A stretch of DNA of 64,000 nucleotides from Sciurus carolinensis (GCF_902686445.1 NC_062232.1:11825105-11889104), one strand, 5' to 3'. Positions 11,821-23,524 are shown, counted from the stretch's first letter. Made by a program: numbers and translations. Notes: generated by a model from the letters alone, not told the origin.

Positions 11821-12609
11821 AAATAAAGGCTGGATACATTGAAATGAGTAATATATCTGTTTCATTTTAAAATGTTCATATTTACAATGCATCAGCAATT
11901 CTATCCTTTGTAATTATTTAAACTAATGATGAAAAACTTGAGATGTTAACTCAAAAATAAGTGAGGAGGTTACATGTGTTTCCAAACTTCTTTTCAGTGA
12001 CTTGATGGCTAAATTTTGAAGACTGTGACTTGTGAAGGGCAGGAATCCTGACTTAGTCACTTTTTAATCCTTATACTTGGCACAGTGTCCAGAATATACA
12101 AAGTTGTCAATCCACCTTGGGAGAATGAAGATGTGAGGCAAATGACACATTGTCAGAGGCTGTGCATGGAAAGCTCAGAGGCAGAGAAAAGACCTAATCC
12201 ATCATCAGGACCAGTGCACAAAACCTTCTGACCTTTTGGCCTCATTTCCTCTGCTCTGGAAATAGCAGTCTAAAATAGTTACCTGATATCATACCTTTAA
12301 TGATGGGAATTGTGATCCTGGTATTTTTGCAGCTTTGAAACCCCTCCTTAGACATGAGCTCATTTGAATGCTGAGCACAGAGTGCAGAATTTGCTCTTTT
12401 GGTTCCCACTGGCTGTGAACTTTCATCAGGTTGATTTCTCAGCCTTAGACAAGCTGCAAAGTGCTAGAATGCTACGTGACTTGTGCAAGTGAGGGAACCA
12501 CCTTCAGGGACAAACTAATTCAGATACCTTCAGAGTTGTCCTTTTTGTTTTATTTTGTTTCAGCTAAGACTATTTATTATTGTTGTTATTATCATTGTTG
12601 TTGTTTTGG
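11818..12609. other. No gene; possible L2-like fragment at 12000-12110
   Basis: 'gaagggcaggaatcctgact' and 'tatacttggcacagtgtcc' resemble an L2 3' end. The rest is unassigned, with a TTG/TTA-rich stretch at 12575-12625. Confidence 0.4.
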
Positions 12610-12778
12610 TTATTATTACTTGTTGTGCTTTACCACTGAGTCATATTCCCAGCCCTTTTTATTTTTTATTTTGAGACAGTGTCTCACTAAGTTGTTGAAG
12701 TTGGCTTCAAACTTGCAGTCCTCCTGTCTCAGCCTCCCCAGTTGCTGGGATGACAGACAGATGCCACAAGGCCGGCCT
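12610..12778 (-). mobile_element. B1-ID composite SINE
   Basis: Complement of an ID end ('gctttaccactgagtcatat'), a T-rich linker, then B1 complement 'ttgagacagtgtctcacta' and 'tcagcctccccagttgctgg'. Confidence 0.9.
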
Positions 12779-12844
12779 TCAGGAAAGACTCTTTGGAGAA
12801 ACTTGTAAAGAACCAGCAAAGCTCAGTGAGCTACTCTGACTCAT

Positions 12845-13190
12845 TCGTTCAAACTACCTAGAGTAAACTCAGCTCATAATATTGAACTGAGCACACCCCA
12901 AAGTGTTTAGGTCTTCCATCTTCCTTTTTAAACATGTGCTCTATGACTGAACTGCGCAGGCCCAGAAATGTGTTCACCATCTTTCCTTCTTGATCAAATT
13001 CCCTAAATTGAGCATGCTCAGAAATGTGCGTTTCCTTAAACTGCATGCTCAAGAATGTGCCCACTCCTAATGTGCTTTCCTATATGAATACGTATAAATT
13101 CCTTGAATAAAATCCCCATGCTTCCTTTCTTTGGGGAGAGCATTGCTTTGGAATAACACCAGTGTTCTCTTTACTTGCTACCGGTAACAC
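12845..13190 (+). mobile_element. ERV LTR-like element with internal repeats
   Basis: A TATAAA at about 13094 and AATAAA at about 13106 precede a T/C-rich 3' segment ending near 'ggtaaca'. In the U3 part, 'cccagaaatgtg', 'ctcagaaatgtg' and 'ctcaagaatgtg' recur as degenerate tandem units, as is common in retroviral enhancers. Ends are approximate. Confidence 0.5.
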
Positions 13191-13419
13191 ATCCTTTCTA
13201 CTCATTTGTCATTTATTGTACTTTCTGACTTTGCACTCACCAAGATGTGAACCTAGTGCATTCAGTTACACAAGGACTAACAATTTGGTCAAGGTCATAA
13301 GGGTAAGGGAAGAGAGGAGATAAAAAGGATGGCCCAGTATTCTTTAGTTTGGAACTTATTATGGGGTGTGTATAGCATGAGGGTTGTGAGGGCAGGAAAA
13401 AATTACTTCCTTCCACCCT

Positions 13420-13990
13420 TCTAGGTTGTTTGGCTGAATATGAATTAAATCGACATAGACTATCACAAGAAAAAACATTTTAATTAGGTGCATACACATG
13501 AGTCCTACAAAATATGAGATCTGAGGAAGGGCCAGAAGATTAAATCATGCAGCACTCTGAGCTAAAGAAAGGAATAGGGACTTGGATCTTCTGGGGGTAG
13601 CTTGGTGGGGGGACATAAATTATGGGTGGGGAGGTGAAGAGGAAGGAAATATTGGGTAAATAAAGGTTGGCTTGTTATACAGATGAAAGTCTCTTAGGTA
13701 GTAATAGCTGTTTGGGACAGTCTACTTCCTGATGCAAATTCTTTTTTTTTTTCTTTTTTTGCGGTACTGGGGATTGAACTCAGGGCCTTGTACTTGCAAG
13801 GCAAGCACTCTACCAGCTGAGCTATCTCCCCAGCCTGTGGTGCAGATTCTTTACTAAAGTAGATTTCCTTTGTAGATGTGACTTTCTTTTACAAAAGGAC
13901 AACTTTTTGGAGCTACTCCTGTGTCTGGGGTTTCTCAGAATTACCAGCTCAAAATATGTCAAAGTAGTCTATTTTGGGGTGGCATATTCT
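13420..13990. mobile_element. Old LTR-like repeat interrupted by an ID SINE
   Basis: Related to the 4385-4705 segment and split by the ID at 13746-13838. The segment after the SINE ends in 'ttggggtggcatattctga', a typical old-LTR motif. Family not named. Confidence 0.4.
13746..13838 (-). mobile_element. ID SINE with target-site duplication
   Basis: Complement of the ID: 'tactggggattgaactcagg', 'aggcaagcactctaccagct', 'gctatctccccagcc'. Flanks 'tgatgcaaattcttt' and 'tggtgcagattcttt' match at 13 of 15 positions. Confidence 0.92.
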
Positions 13991-14280
13991 GATCTCCCAC
14001 AGTTGTATTTTAGGTTAGTCTATCCTGAACCCTAACAGGGTCTTCAATTTCTGAGGACAGTGACAGTTCCCTGTGGTGTACCCACCTATTCATTCATTCA
14101 AAAAACATGTATTAAACACCCACCTGGTGAAAGATCTTGAGATACGGAGGTAAATAATGCTTCCACAACACCTTGGAAGAGGAAAGCAGGTCAATAAGGA
14201 AATTCATGTAAGTGGGAGAAATTTATTTTACCTCATCACCTTCCAGCCTGAGAGAAATGCTTTGCTCTTTTCATCAGAAG

Positions 14281-14776
14281 TGTTACTGAAAGCTTGGTCC
14301 TTGTCCCTGATGCCAATCCAATAACAAGGATGCAGTTTTGAGAAAAAGGAAGGTTTATTGCTTTGCTAGCAAAAGAGAAACGCAGGGGACTCCTGTCCCA
14401 GAGGCTGTGATTCTGCCCATCAGGGGGACTAGGGGACTTTTAAAGAAGTGTTCTTTGTTGGAGTTGTAATTCACTTGTTAATTTGGGAGACAGTCATTTC
14501 TGAGATCTTCTGGTGCCATTCCCCAAGTCTGAATTACTTAGTTTCTGTGGAGGGTGTGTGCTCAGGGACAGATAACTCTGTTTAGGATGGGGAAGAAAGG
14601 TAACCCTGTTTCCTCTGACATTAGGGAGGGAGAGAGATTAGGGAGGAGCAGGGAGAAAGGAAGAGAAAGAAACATGTCCCTTTTAAAAATAAGTTGCAAT
14701 GGCCAAGCAGCAAGGGCTGTATTCAAAGCATAAAGTAGACCCCTGTTACAGCAGGAGGGAGAGCACAGGGTCAACA
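14281..14776 (-). mobile_element. ERV LTR, family A, minus-strand copy with polypurine tract
   Basis: On the minus strand it begins TGTTGACC directly after a GAAGAAAGAGAAG polypurine tract (14777-14789) and ends GTAACA. It keeps an intact AATAAA (complement near 14362). The PPT-TG junction marks this as a 3' LTR with some internal sequence attached rather than a solo LTR. It is the same family as 1722-2191. Confidence 0.72.
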
Positions 14777-14789
14777 CTTCTCTTTCTTC

Positions 14790-15400
14790 ACTTGCCCAAG
14801 TGATTGATGAAGGGTCCCAACATTCCCTAATAGATATGCTGTCTAAAAAAATTAATGATAATAACCCAAGGAATGGGATAAAACTCAGTGCAATTAATGG
14901 AAACTGGATTTTTTCCATTTGCTTCAAAAGTTCAGCTAGTCTAATGGGAATAATGTGTGGGGAAAGATGACCTTTGGGCTTTGCAAAAATAATGGAAAGA
15001 TTCAAACACTATCCAAGATGAATGAAAGGAACTACCTGAGCTTTATCTTCAAGGAAGTCATATAATTGGGGCCAGTGATGATAAGGAGTGGCCATAAAAT
15101 GTCTACCAGTCACAAATGCCTCTTTAGTGGCGAATTTGAATTCTAATGATGTTCAAACTTCCCAGTTCATGCCTGTTGTCGCAGTGTAGTCATTAATAGC
15201 ATCCCCTTTTGCTTTCATGATTGTCCTAGGTTACAAGATAAATGATACAACCATGGGAATAATAAGTCAAGAAGGGAAAATCAAGACCCACCTGCATTCC
15301 CTGGGGAAAAGTCTGACCAAAATATATTTGTTGTTAAGATCTTTCATATTAACATTTTGTAGGTGTGGGAAATTGTAAATGTACTGGAGGAGATCTGGTT
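14790..15400 (-). other. Possible degraded ERV internal sequence upstream of the 3' LTR
   Basis: Lies directly upstream of the PPT in the LTR's orientation. An open minus-strand frame (14562-15005) runs through it into the LTR, with a hydrophobic stretch. I cannot assign it to gag, pol or env. It may instead be unrelated flanking DNA. Confidence 0.25.
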
Positions 15401-15801
15401 CAACAAACTTTTTTTTCCATGCAGGGGTTATGTTAGAATAAAAGAGAAAAATGAATAGGACAGAGGCCTACTCTGGAAGAGCTTGTGGACTGACAGAAGT
15501 GACACATATACAATATATGCTTGAGGCACTAAATGCTTACATCACTGGAAATAGAATTCTGGAGCATGAAGGGACCTGGGAGCTACTCTGATCATCCTCC
15601 TCTTACAGATGAAGGTGTCATTTGCCTACATTCACAAGGCCCTTAGATGAGGAGACTAAGCCTTTGCCTTGGACCATTCCTGTTTATACCTACTGTCCTA
15701 GAGTAACTACTAATTGTACCCTCTTTCTCTAGAGTGTCCTACTTTAGATGGTAAATGATGTGATCCCCCTACTACAGGAATCAGGGCCTGCTGACTGCTA
15801 G
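15400..15801. other. No recognisable gene or repeat
   Basis: Unassigned sequence. Confidence 0.5.
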
Positions 15802-16005
15802 TATTTCTCCACTATGGAATTATTGACATTTGATGCTGAATAAATCTGATCCTGAGAGCTGTCCTATGCATTGTAGAAGGTTTAGCAGCATTGCAGACCT
15901 CTACCACTAGGGTGCCAGCTGCAGCCCCCTCCTATATCTCTAGACATTGCCAATGTTGGGGGGGGAAGTGGATGCACAATTGCCCTGGTTGAGAACCTCC
16001 ACCCT
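15802..16005 (-). mobile_element. hAT-type nonautonomous DNA transposon
   Basis: Complement of the common MER-type element ending 'ggttctcaacc': here 'attattgacatttgatgctg', 'gtcctatgcattgtagaagg', 'tctagacattgcca', 'tggttgagaacc'. Same family as 26246-26460, in opposite orientation. Confidence 0.75.
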
Positions 16006-16574
16006 AGATGTTGACCTTGACAGTGGTCTGCCAGAATTTTATAGGCTATGGAAGCTCTGAAATATAACCAACAAAGAATATTTTCATTTCCTTCTTTTTT
16101 TTTTCCTTTTGGAACTCTTAATAAGACAATCTCAAGCAAACCTTTTAAAGCAAGTACTTTAATGGGAAAATATTTATTTCAAGAAATTGTCAGGCAGAAC
16201 CATTATTTCCCATATAAATTAATATTTTCTGTCAACATAATATTCCTTCCACACAAAAAGGTATAGAATCTGGTCTGTTGGTCCCTAAGTGCATGACAGG
16301 TTACAAATTGTATGGATTGCTATTTTAATCTCCTGCCAAAATGGAAAGAGACTATTAAAGTTATTTTTATAAAACTTGGAACCTATCTTTAAGGTGATGT
16401 TCCTGAGTATGTTTTTTCTAAACAGGAAGGGACAATGCTAGGCCAAATTGTGAAATTGGTTTTCTTGTCACATGCTCTACTTTCTTCTCCTTTTTCTCTC
16501 CAAGAAGACATTATCATATTAAATGTTGCTGTCAGGAAAAGGACTTACCTGTTCTCAAACAAGGACAGTTTATG
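16006..16574. other. No recognisable gene or repeat
   Basis: Unassigned AT-rich sequence with a T-rich run near 16097. Confidence 0.5.
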
Positions 16575-16690
16575 TGTTTTCTTAGGATATAGGGTCTCTC
16601 TATGTTGCCCAGATTGGCCTCAAACTCCTGACCTCAAGTGATCCTCCTACCTCAGTGTTCCAAGTAACTGGTATATGCCAACACACCCCC
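16575..16690 (-). mobile_element. B1-like SINE fragment without ID part
   Basis: Complement of B1: 'gggtctctctatgttgccca', 'caagtgatcctcctacctca'. No adjoining ID unit. Confidence 0.8.
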
Positions 16691-17084
16691 ATACGAATAA
16701 TTTATTGATTCTAGCAATATATACCAAATGTCTCCATGCTGGCCTGCTTTTAGGGAATGGGTATACATTGGTGATCTCTGGTCACTCCTCTTGAGATGCC
16801 CGTGGTCCAATGAGAACTCATTCACATTCAGGTGGACATCATTAAATAATGTAGCATAGTGATGGATCTTAAAGAATTGGGTTTAAGATATATTATCCCA
16901 AAATATGACTGTTGGAGACCAGAATAAACCATCCTAAATAAGTGCCTTTGGCATAAGTACTATTTTCAGCTGGTTAATTTGGGAAATGACAGGACAAGAG
17001 TTGAAATAGAAGTTACACTTTTGTAAGATAAATTTTTATCTATAAAGGAAATCACCAATTTTTTCTTTTCACATTTTTTATTGG

Positions 17085-17182
17085 TACATTATAGCTGTAC
17101 ATAATGATGGGATTTGTTGTTACATATTCATACATGCACACAATATAATAATATAATTTGACTGATATCATTCCCCAGGAAA
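17085..17182 (-). mobile_element. Squirrel-type L1 3'-end fragment
   Basis: 'ttattggtacattatagctg' and 'acatgcacacaatataata' are typical of truncated L1 3' ends I associate with squirrels. 5'-truncated to about 100 bp. Confidence 0.65.
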
Positions 17183-18239
17183 TCTCCGTTTTAAGGCTGT
17201 CTCCTTTTCTGCATCTGCATCTGCATTTGGATGACTAAATCATTAGAGGCTCTTAGGGGACAGACAAGGATGGTGGGAACACGGAGTTAAGAAAATAATT
17301 CTATAAAATGAGCCCACTGTGCTGACCCCACATGCTTTCTTTTCCAAGAAGCAATTTACCTGCAGCCCTGCCGGGCATAAGTGGATAGGATATGTCACAT
17401 ATTTGAGCAAACTATCTGTTACTGCAGGAGAAATGCAGACCCAAGGTAATGTCAATGGGAGGAACCAGATGACTTTGATGACCAGATCCCGAAACTCAGG
17501 GAGATAAGGATAATTCCTCCTAACCATAAAATTTGTAAGAATGAATAGTTAAGAATCCAATTAGAACCAGTTAGCATGGGCCAAGGTGACCTAGAGTTGC
17601 CATGGCAGTGGGGACTTAAAAGTCTGATGTCATCTTGCCATCAGTCAAAAGTCAAGAGGTGGTCCTTGATGGAACTCTCTGGAAACTTCCCTGGAATCCC
17701 CAATAAAACTGGAGTACAGGAGAGACACACTGTCCCTCTCCTCTCTGAGAGGACCCACTCCTTCCCTTGAGAATGTCCCCTTTCCTTTTTCTATCCCTTT
17801 AATCAACTCATTCCTGTTACTCTGAGTGACATGTCTGAAATATTTCTGCCATGATTGCAAGAATCAAGGTTTGAAGGGAGGTCTTCACACTGCCTCAGTT
17901 TCTCAGAAGGTCAAACTCTGTAACAAATGAAAAAAGCATCTACTTAAATTTGCATAACAAACATCGTTCCTGTTTGTTTTTCTTATAAGGGCTTTCCCTA
18001 TACCCTTCTTTCTTTGTTTTGGTGAAGGATGGTATTTAAGCTGGAAGTCTAAAACAACTCTTTCAGATCTATTCTAGAGATTTACTCATTTCTGTGGGTT
18101 ATCTCTCACTTATACGGAGGAATAGATGTTATTAAACTTGTGTTTGTTTTTCTCTTATTGGCCCGTGTTTTATTACAGAGAGTCTCAAATAAGAACTTGG
18201 GAAAGGTAGAAGAGAAAATCACTTTCCTTCCCTTACATA
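17183..18239. other. No recognisable gene or repeat
   Basis: Unassigned. Complementary open frames at 17243-17527 and 17576-17860 have no family match. Confidence 0.5.
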
Positions 18240-18346
18240 AGCTCAACCATACATCAGTATCACCTGCAGGGATTGTTCTGATTCAGTGGTCTCAGATGAG
18301 TGATGCTCTTTATGCTGGTTTGGAATCCACACTTTGAGAATCATTG
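18240..18346 (+). mobile_element. MER5-like hAT fragment
   Basis: 'catcagtatcacctgcaggg', 'tctgattcagtggtct' and 'cacactttgagaatcattga' follow the MER5/MER20 pattern. Confidence 0.65.
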
Positions 18347-18554
18347 ATTTATTCTCAAGGATATTTTGCTTCATCAGGATTCAGGAGCACCCAGTTGGAG
18401 TGGAAACATGTTATTTTTGGCCAAATTTTCCCTGAGTCTCCCCTGTCTTTGGTCCTTTTCTTCCTCTTTAATCCTCATCTCACTTCATGCACCTGACACC
18501 CTCCTTGATCCTTCTCTATCAAACATTGTTCTCAGAATTTATTTTTTCCTATTT

Positions 18555-18630
18555 TACCTGGCCAGGGATCCAGCCTAGGGCCTTGGACATACTAGGCAAG
18601 CACTCTACCAGTGAGCTAATCCCCAGTCTC
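18555..18630 (-). mobile_element. ID SINE
   Basis: Complement of ID: 'cctagggccttggacatact', 'aggcaagcactctaccagtg', 'gctaatccccagtc'. Confidence 0.88.
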
Positions 18631-18649
18631 AGAAAAGGATTTTTTAAAA

Positions 18650-18868
18650 TTATTTTTTAAAAAAAATTTTTACAGACTACATTTTGATTCATTGTACACA
18701 AATGGGGTACATCATCTCATTTCTGTGGTTGTACACAATGTAGATTCCTACCATTTGTGTAATCATATATGTACATAGGGTAATGATGTCTGTCTCATTC
18801 CACCATCTTTCAAACCCCCCTCCCTGTCATTTCCTTCTACATGATCTAAAGTTCCTCCATTTGAAAGG
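18650..18868 (-). mobile_element. L1 3'-end fragment
   Basis: T-rich start (complement of the poly-A), then 'cattgtacacaaatggggta', 'atcatatatgtacatagggt', 'gtctgtctcattccaccat'. The complement is shared with the plus-strand copy at 27380-27540. Confidence 0.72.
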
Positions 18869-19499
18869 ATTTTCTATCAAACATTTATATGATATCAAGG
18901 CAATGTCTTTTTATATTTTACAGGGGAATTGACACTGGACATATTCCTGTTTATGGAATGGGACACAATATCCATGTTCACTTTTTAGGAGTGATTTGTG
19001 CAAATCTCCATCCTCTATACCAAGCAATGAAGGTGCATATGTATCAAAGCGTCTCTGCCATTTGGTATACATATATATACAAACACCAAACAAACAGACA
19101 AACAGCTGTCTGCATAATGAGGGGGATGATATTAGTGCAAGTTCAAGCCCTGGTATCCTATGATGATTGGAGCAAATCATTTGGGAGTGGGTAAACCTTG
19201 CCAAAGTTGTCAGAATTACCCTCTTGTAACAGTGGCTTCTCCTTTACAAGTTGTCCTTTGTAAGATTACATTCCTTCCCTTTGCCCAGCATTCTAAATGC
19301 TAAAGAGAAGCCACACTTAAATGACTATGCTCTTAATTGCTAAATATTTTTTCCTTGGATTTATAGAACCCAGAACATCTGATAAACTTCAGATTACATG
19401 AAAATATGTAACCTCCTCCTTATTCTTTAGTTCTGTGCATCAACTAACACAAAGCACGTAAATGGCTATGAGCTTTAACTTGCAAAGGAGTAATATGCT
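18869..19499. other. No recognisable gene or repeat
   Basis: Unassigned. Overlapping open frames on both strands at 18889-19204 have no family match. Confidence 0.5.
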
Positions 19500-19800
19500 G
19501 TCTAGAGAACTATTGGAACTAACTCCAGGAGGTCAAGGTCCATTGTGATATTCTGGCCAGAGTAGAAGAAAAAAGGAGACACATACCCTGGATGATAAAG
19601 ATCCCATTTTCCCTTGTACCTCCCTATAAATGCCTTTTGTGTACCCAACTTCCTGAAGATAGAACTTTGAGGACAATAGTCCCCCTCAATCTTCCAGGGT
19701 TCAGGCCCTTGAATAAAACTCATTTCCTTTTCATCAACTCTCATCTCCTGAGTATTTTCTGAGTATTTGAGTATTTGTGGTATATAGCTGGACCTGATAG
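19500..19800 (+). mobile_element. ERV LTR-like element
   Basis: TATAAA near 19625 and AATAAA at 19712-19717, followed by a T/C-rich stretch and a triple 'gagtattt' repeat at about 19750-19775. Ends uncertain. Confidence 0.45.
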
Positions 19801-20166
19801 CACTCTCCTCTGTTTAGGTGTTAATGACACCTAGAAGATCCCACTACCACCATAACCACCATTTTCTTCATCTGTATACCTGTCAGTTAACAAGAAAACA
19901 AAACAGGTGTCCACACTCCCACTTATTGAGATTATGAAAACTCTACATGAAAATATGTGTAGAATGAAAAATTTTAAATCACACCTTTGACTTAAGAAAT
20001 ATTATTAAAGTTAACTCTCTAAGACCCAAAGTCATCACTAAGTATTAATAATAGGAAGAAATACTTCCTTGTTATAATTCTGATGGCTTCTTTCTCTTCA
20101 CCCTTGCCCTCCAATTATTGGGATTAATCTTTGGTAGATAAAAGGAGGGAACTTATGATTACTTTT

Positions 20167-20553
20167 TGTATTAGATAGCTTTCTGTTGCTGTTACTAAAT
20201 ACCAGAGAGAAACAGTTTAAAAGGAGGAAAGGTTTATTTTGGCTCATGGTTTCAGAGATTCCAGTTCATGGTCACTTAACTCCAGTGTTTTTGGGCCTGT
20301 GGTGAGGTGAAACATCACGGCAGGTAGTGTGTGAATGAACAAAGCTGCTCAACTTATGGTGGCCAGAAAGCAAAGAGAGAGAAGAAGGGGCCAGGGACAA
20401 GATATACCCTGCAAGGGCAAGTCCTTCAGTGACCTTCCCTTTTTCCTCCAATTATGCTCCCCCTTCTAAAGGTTCCACCAATAGCACCATGTGTGAGGAA
20501 CAAGCCTTCAGCACATGCCTCTTTGGGGAACATTCCAGATCTAAACTATAACA
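20167..20553 (-). mobile_element. MaLR-type LTR
   Basis: Runs from TGTATTAGATAGC to 'aaactataaca', complement of the MaLR start. Internal 'aggaggaaaggtttattttg', 'gctcatggtttcagag' and 'ggggccagggacaagatata' are well kept. Flanks ctttt and cttct match at 4 of 5 positions, consistent with the 5-bp duplication of MaLRs. Confidence 0.85.
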
Positions 20554-21365
20554 CTTCTAGTGTTTCAAATGAAGAGAAATTCAATATTAACATTCAATTT
20601 ACCAATAAGTTTGTAACAGGTCATGTGTCTATTCATCTTGGTTAATGTCAAGTGCAATTAATGATTAAATAGTCTAATTGTTTCTCCATCTAGCTAACTT
20701 TTCAGTTGAGTGGATCGGCCTGAATCTCAATTAGAAGAGTGAGTGGAAAGTAACAAATTATAAGTGTAATACCCAGTGAATTTGAAGAAAGAAAATGAAA
20801 GGAAAAAGGAAATGGTTTTATCTCTAGAAGAAGGTGGCATAGGCAGAAACTCTGCTTTTTCCCAATGCTCTATCCCTACCCCAGGGAGGAAGAGAGAGAA
20901 ACTTTGGTAATTGGGGGGACAGAAGAGAATGAGGAAGATGATTTCTGCCTAGCCTAGGGCTTATGCTTCAGGCAAGTTATTTTTATATTCCTTTGTTTCC
21001 CCTTCCTCTTCCAAACTCTTCCTCTCTGTCTGACCATTCCAGAAAGCTGCTCTGCATCACTTGAGGGTGATGCAGATTTCATAGCCAGATGCAAGCAATG
21101 CTGGGTGCAGATTCTTGCCACATTGCTAATAGCCCTGAAAATGTATGCAAGGCAAAGGAGGATGAAATGTTTAATCATATGGGGTTGAAGAACCCCAGAA
21201 CAATAATGGTGATGATGTCAGCTACTGATTCTAAGGCTTTACTGTACATTCCTTTTTTGACAAGCACATTTTATCCCTTTGGTTCATCAGACTATTACAA
21301 CAAAACATCATGGGAGACAGTGAGCCTTGATGCACAGTGAGTAGGCCAATTAGGAATGCATTCAG
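20554..21365. other. No recognisable gene or repeat
   Basis: Unassigned sequence. Confidence 0.5.
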
Positions 21366-21387
21366 CTGCAGGGAACAATTTAAAAGA

Positions 21388-21488
21388 AATATCGAACATT
21401 TCACACATGTGCGTGTCATCCTTGCACAGAGACCATGCTAATCTCTGTATGGTTCCAATTTTAGCATATGTGCTGCTGAAGCAAGCAC
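21388..21488 (-). pseudogene. U6 snRNA retropseudogene
   Basis: The minus strand reads as a nearly full-length U6: GTGCTTGC start, 'ttcagcagcacatatgctaa', 'aattggaacc', 'tagcatgg', 'caaggatgacacgcac', ending in a T-rich terminus. A 3-nt deletion hits the ACAGAGA-to-AGAUUAG region and several substitutions are present. Flanking 17-bp direct repeats at 21366-21382 and 21488-21504 match at 16 of 17 positions, so it was retroposed. No U6 promoter elements were found upstream, so it is probably silent. Confidence 0.92.
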
Positions 21489-21504
21489 TGCAGGTAACAA
21501 TTTA

Positions 21505-21660
21505 CCTACTAAATGCCAGACAAAGTGTGAAACTCTTTTCAAACGTGATTTCTTATCTTCACAGCAACCTTGCAAGATATTTTTTTAAGTCCACTTATTA
21601 GGCAATGAAACTGAAACCCAGAGTAGTTAAGTAACTCGCCCAAGGACACAACCTTCAAAT
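21505..21660 (-). repeat. MIR
   Basis: Complement of the MIR order: 'ctactaaatgccagacaaag', 'cttcacagcaaccttgcaag', 'gttaagtaactcgcccaagg'. The U6 pseudogene sits at its left edge. Confidence 0.8.
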
Positions 21661-22689
21661 AATAACCTTCCCTCATATTATTCAACTCATCAAACATTAT
21701 TGCATTGCTTGAGAATATCGAAATGTCTAAATCAATCCAGAAAGCTCAGATCAGCTTCTAAGTGGCCTGATGTGAAACACAGATGCAAGAGAGGCACAGG
21801 AACAGGTGCAATAGAGGCACAGGAACAGGGTTATCATTTTGCACTTGTTACAGTTGGATACCCCATGTAAGGATTGTTTAGAAGGACTGATTAGGTCTAA
21901 GGGGTGTGTGTCCTCTTGGGGAAGACACTGTAGGCTTTCTCAGTAACATTTTCCCATAACATTTATCTTTGCCTTCTTTTGTTATCAACACTAGCAAGTT
22001 CAAAATATTATTTTCTGTGGATTTATAAATGAACAGTTTTCTGGGCAACTTTCACTTTCTGAATACAAGGCAAGGCTACTCAGTTACGTGGTCCTCTGCT
22101 ATTTCTCCCTACTTTGAATATATGCTTGATGTATGGAGCTGCGCTAGCTATTTTACTGCCATGAAGACAAAAGTCAATGTACTAACCATCATGGAACAGA
22201 GAGAGGAAAATAACTGGGTCTTTGATAATCCTGCCAGCCCAAGGTTACCTGCCTTTGATTTTCTTGACACGTGAGCAAAATAAATTCCTATTTGCCTTAG
22301 CAACTATAAGTTGGGTTGTGTGTTATTTTACTTTTGAATGCATTATCAGTTGGCATACTCCATGGTAGAAGTCTCGTCCTCTCTGCCCCCCCGATGATGT
22401 TTTAGCATAATAGCCTAATAACCGAAGGAAAAAATATTATACCTGTCAGAAAAATGATAGAAAGTGAAGCCTTATAATCCATGAAGTCAATTTTGTAAAT
22501 TGTAAAACATAAGTTATGCTTGCAAATTGTGGAACACAAGTTTTATTGGTCTACAAAAATATAATAATGATAAATGTGCAGGAACAGAAGAAAAAAGAAA
22601 AAAGCTGTAGAATAGATGATTATTCAGCATATATTCATTCCTTCCCATCCTACCTCCCCAAAACTCTATGGGAAGGGTATTTTCCCCTT
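21661..22689. other. No gene; possible degraded LTR end near 22160-22350
   Basis: 'gagcaaaataaattcctatt' followed by 'actataagttgggttg' resembles an old LTR 3' end. 'agaggcacaggaacagg' is directly repeated near 21791-21830. The rest is unassigned. Confidence 0.35.
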
Positions 22690-23030
22690 TCCCATTTATG
22701 TTAGCCTTGGCCATGTAATTTCTTTGGCCAATGAGATGTAGGAAGAAGTGAGACCACACCAGTTCTAAGTCCTAAGAGATATAATGTGCTTCTGTTCTAT
22801 GCTTTGTGCTTCTGCCATTGCCATGACAAAGGCACACCTCAGGTAAGCTTCTCATCTAAGGAAATTGAAAGATGTGTGGAACAGAGCTGAACTGAACTGA
22901 ACTGAGTTAAGTTCAGACAAGATCAGCCACAATCTAGTAAGAAATAAATGTTTTGTAAACCAATATATCTGGAGATGGTATGTTATGCAGCATTAGTGTG
23001 TCAGTAGCTAACTGGTACACAACTTGGACA
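22690..23030 (+). mobile_element. MLT-type (MaLR) LTR
   Basis: 'ggccaatgagatgtagg', 'cttctgccattgccatga', 'aaataaatgttttgtaaacc', then 'tatgcagcattagtgtgtca' and 'tagctaactggtacac', the order of old MLT LTRs. Confidence 0.65.
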
Positions 23031-23339
23031 AAAGAATCTCATGGAGATGGGTACCACAATAGAAGACAGTCCTACTCAAATATACTAATCATACTAAAAT
23101 TCTAACCCGAATTGACAAAATTATTCCTTCCTGGTTGGTTCTTTAGTCTTATCAGCCATAGAGTGTCCTTGATCTAGGAAAATGTGAACATAGTTTTTGA
23201 ATTTGAGAGAGCTGGGAAAAGACATTCTAAGGAGGGATAGAAGGTTTGGTGTCCTGTCTTTGACAATAAAACAGAGAAAGTTCTAAGGGGATTTTAGCTA
23301 TTATCTCAGAAGGAAACTGGGAAAAGAAGCAGCCATTGG

Positions 23340-23410
23340 GATTGAATTCCATGCATGTATGATTTTGTCAGAACAAACTCAACTACTATGTATAACTGTA
23401 ATGCTTTAAT
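23340..23410 (+). mobile_element. L1 3'-end fragment
   Basis: 'ccatgcatgtatgattttgt' and 'ctactatgtataactgtaat' ending 'gctttaataaag' are typical of short squirrel L1 3' ends. The poly-A grades into a GAAA repeat. Confidence 0.7.
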
Positions 23411-23454
23411 AAAGAAAAAAGAAAGAAAGAAGAAAGGAAGAAAGGAAGGAAGAA
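23411..23454. repeat. (GAAA/GGAA)n microsatellite
   Basis: Purine-only repeat grown from the preceding L1 poly-A tail. Confidence 0.9.
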
Positions 23455-23524
23455 CCATAGCTATAAGTACTTGATATGCCTCTAAAACTTTCTAATTTCC
23501 TTTTTAAAAAATTTACCAGTTTAA

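Noticed and set aside
14562..15005. 147-codon minus-strand frame as a retroviral gene
   Set aside because: It runs from unassigned sequence across the polypurine tract into the LTR, which a real retroviral frame rarely does, and no retroviral domain is recognisable.
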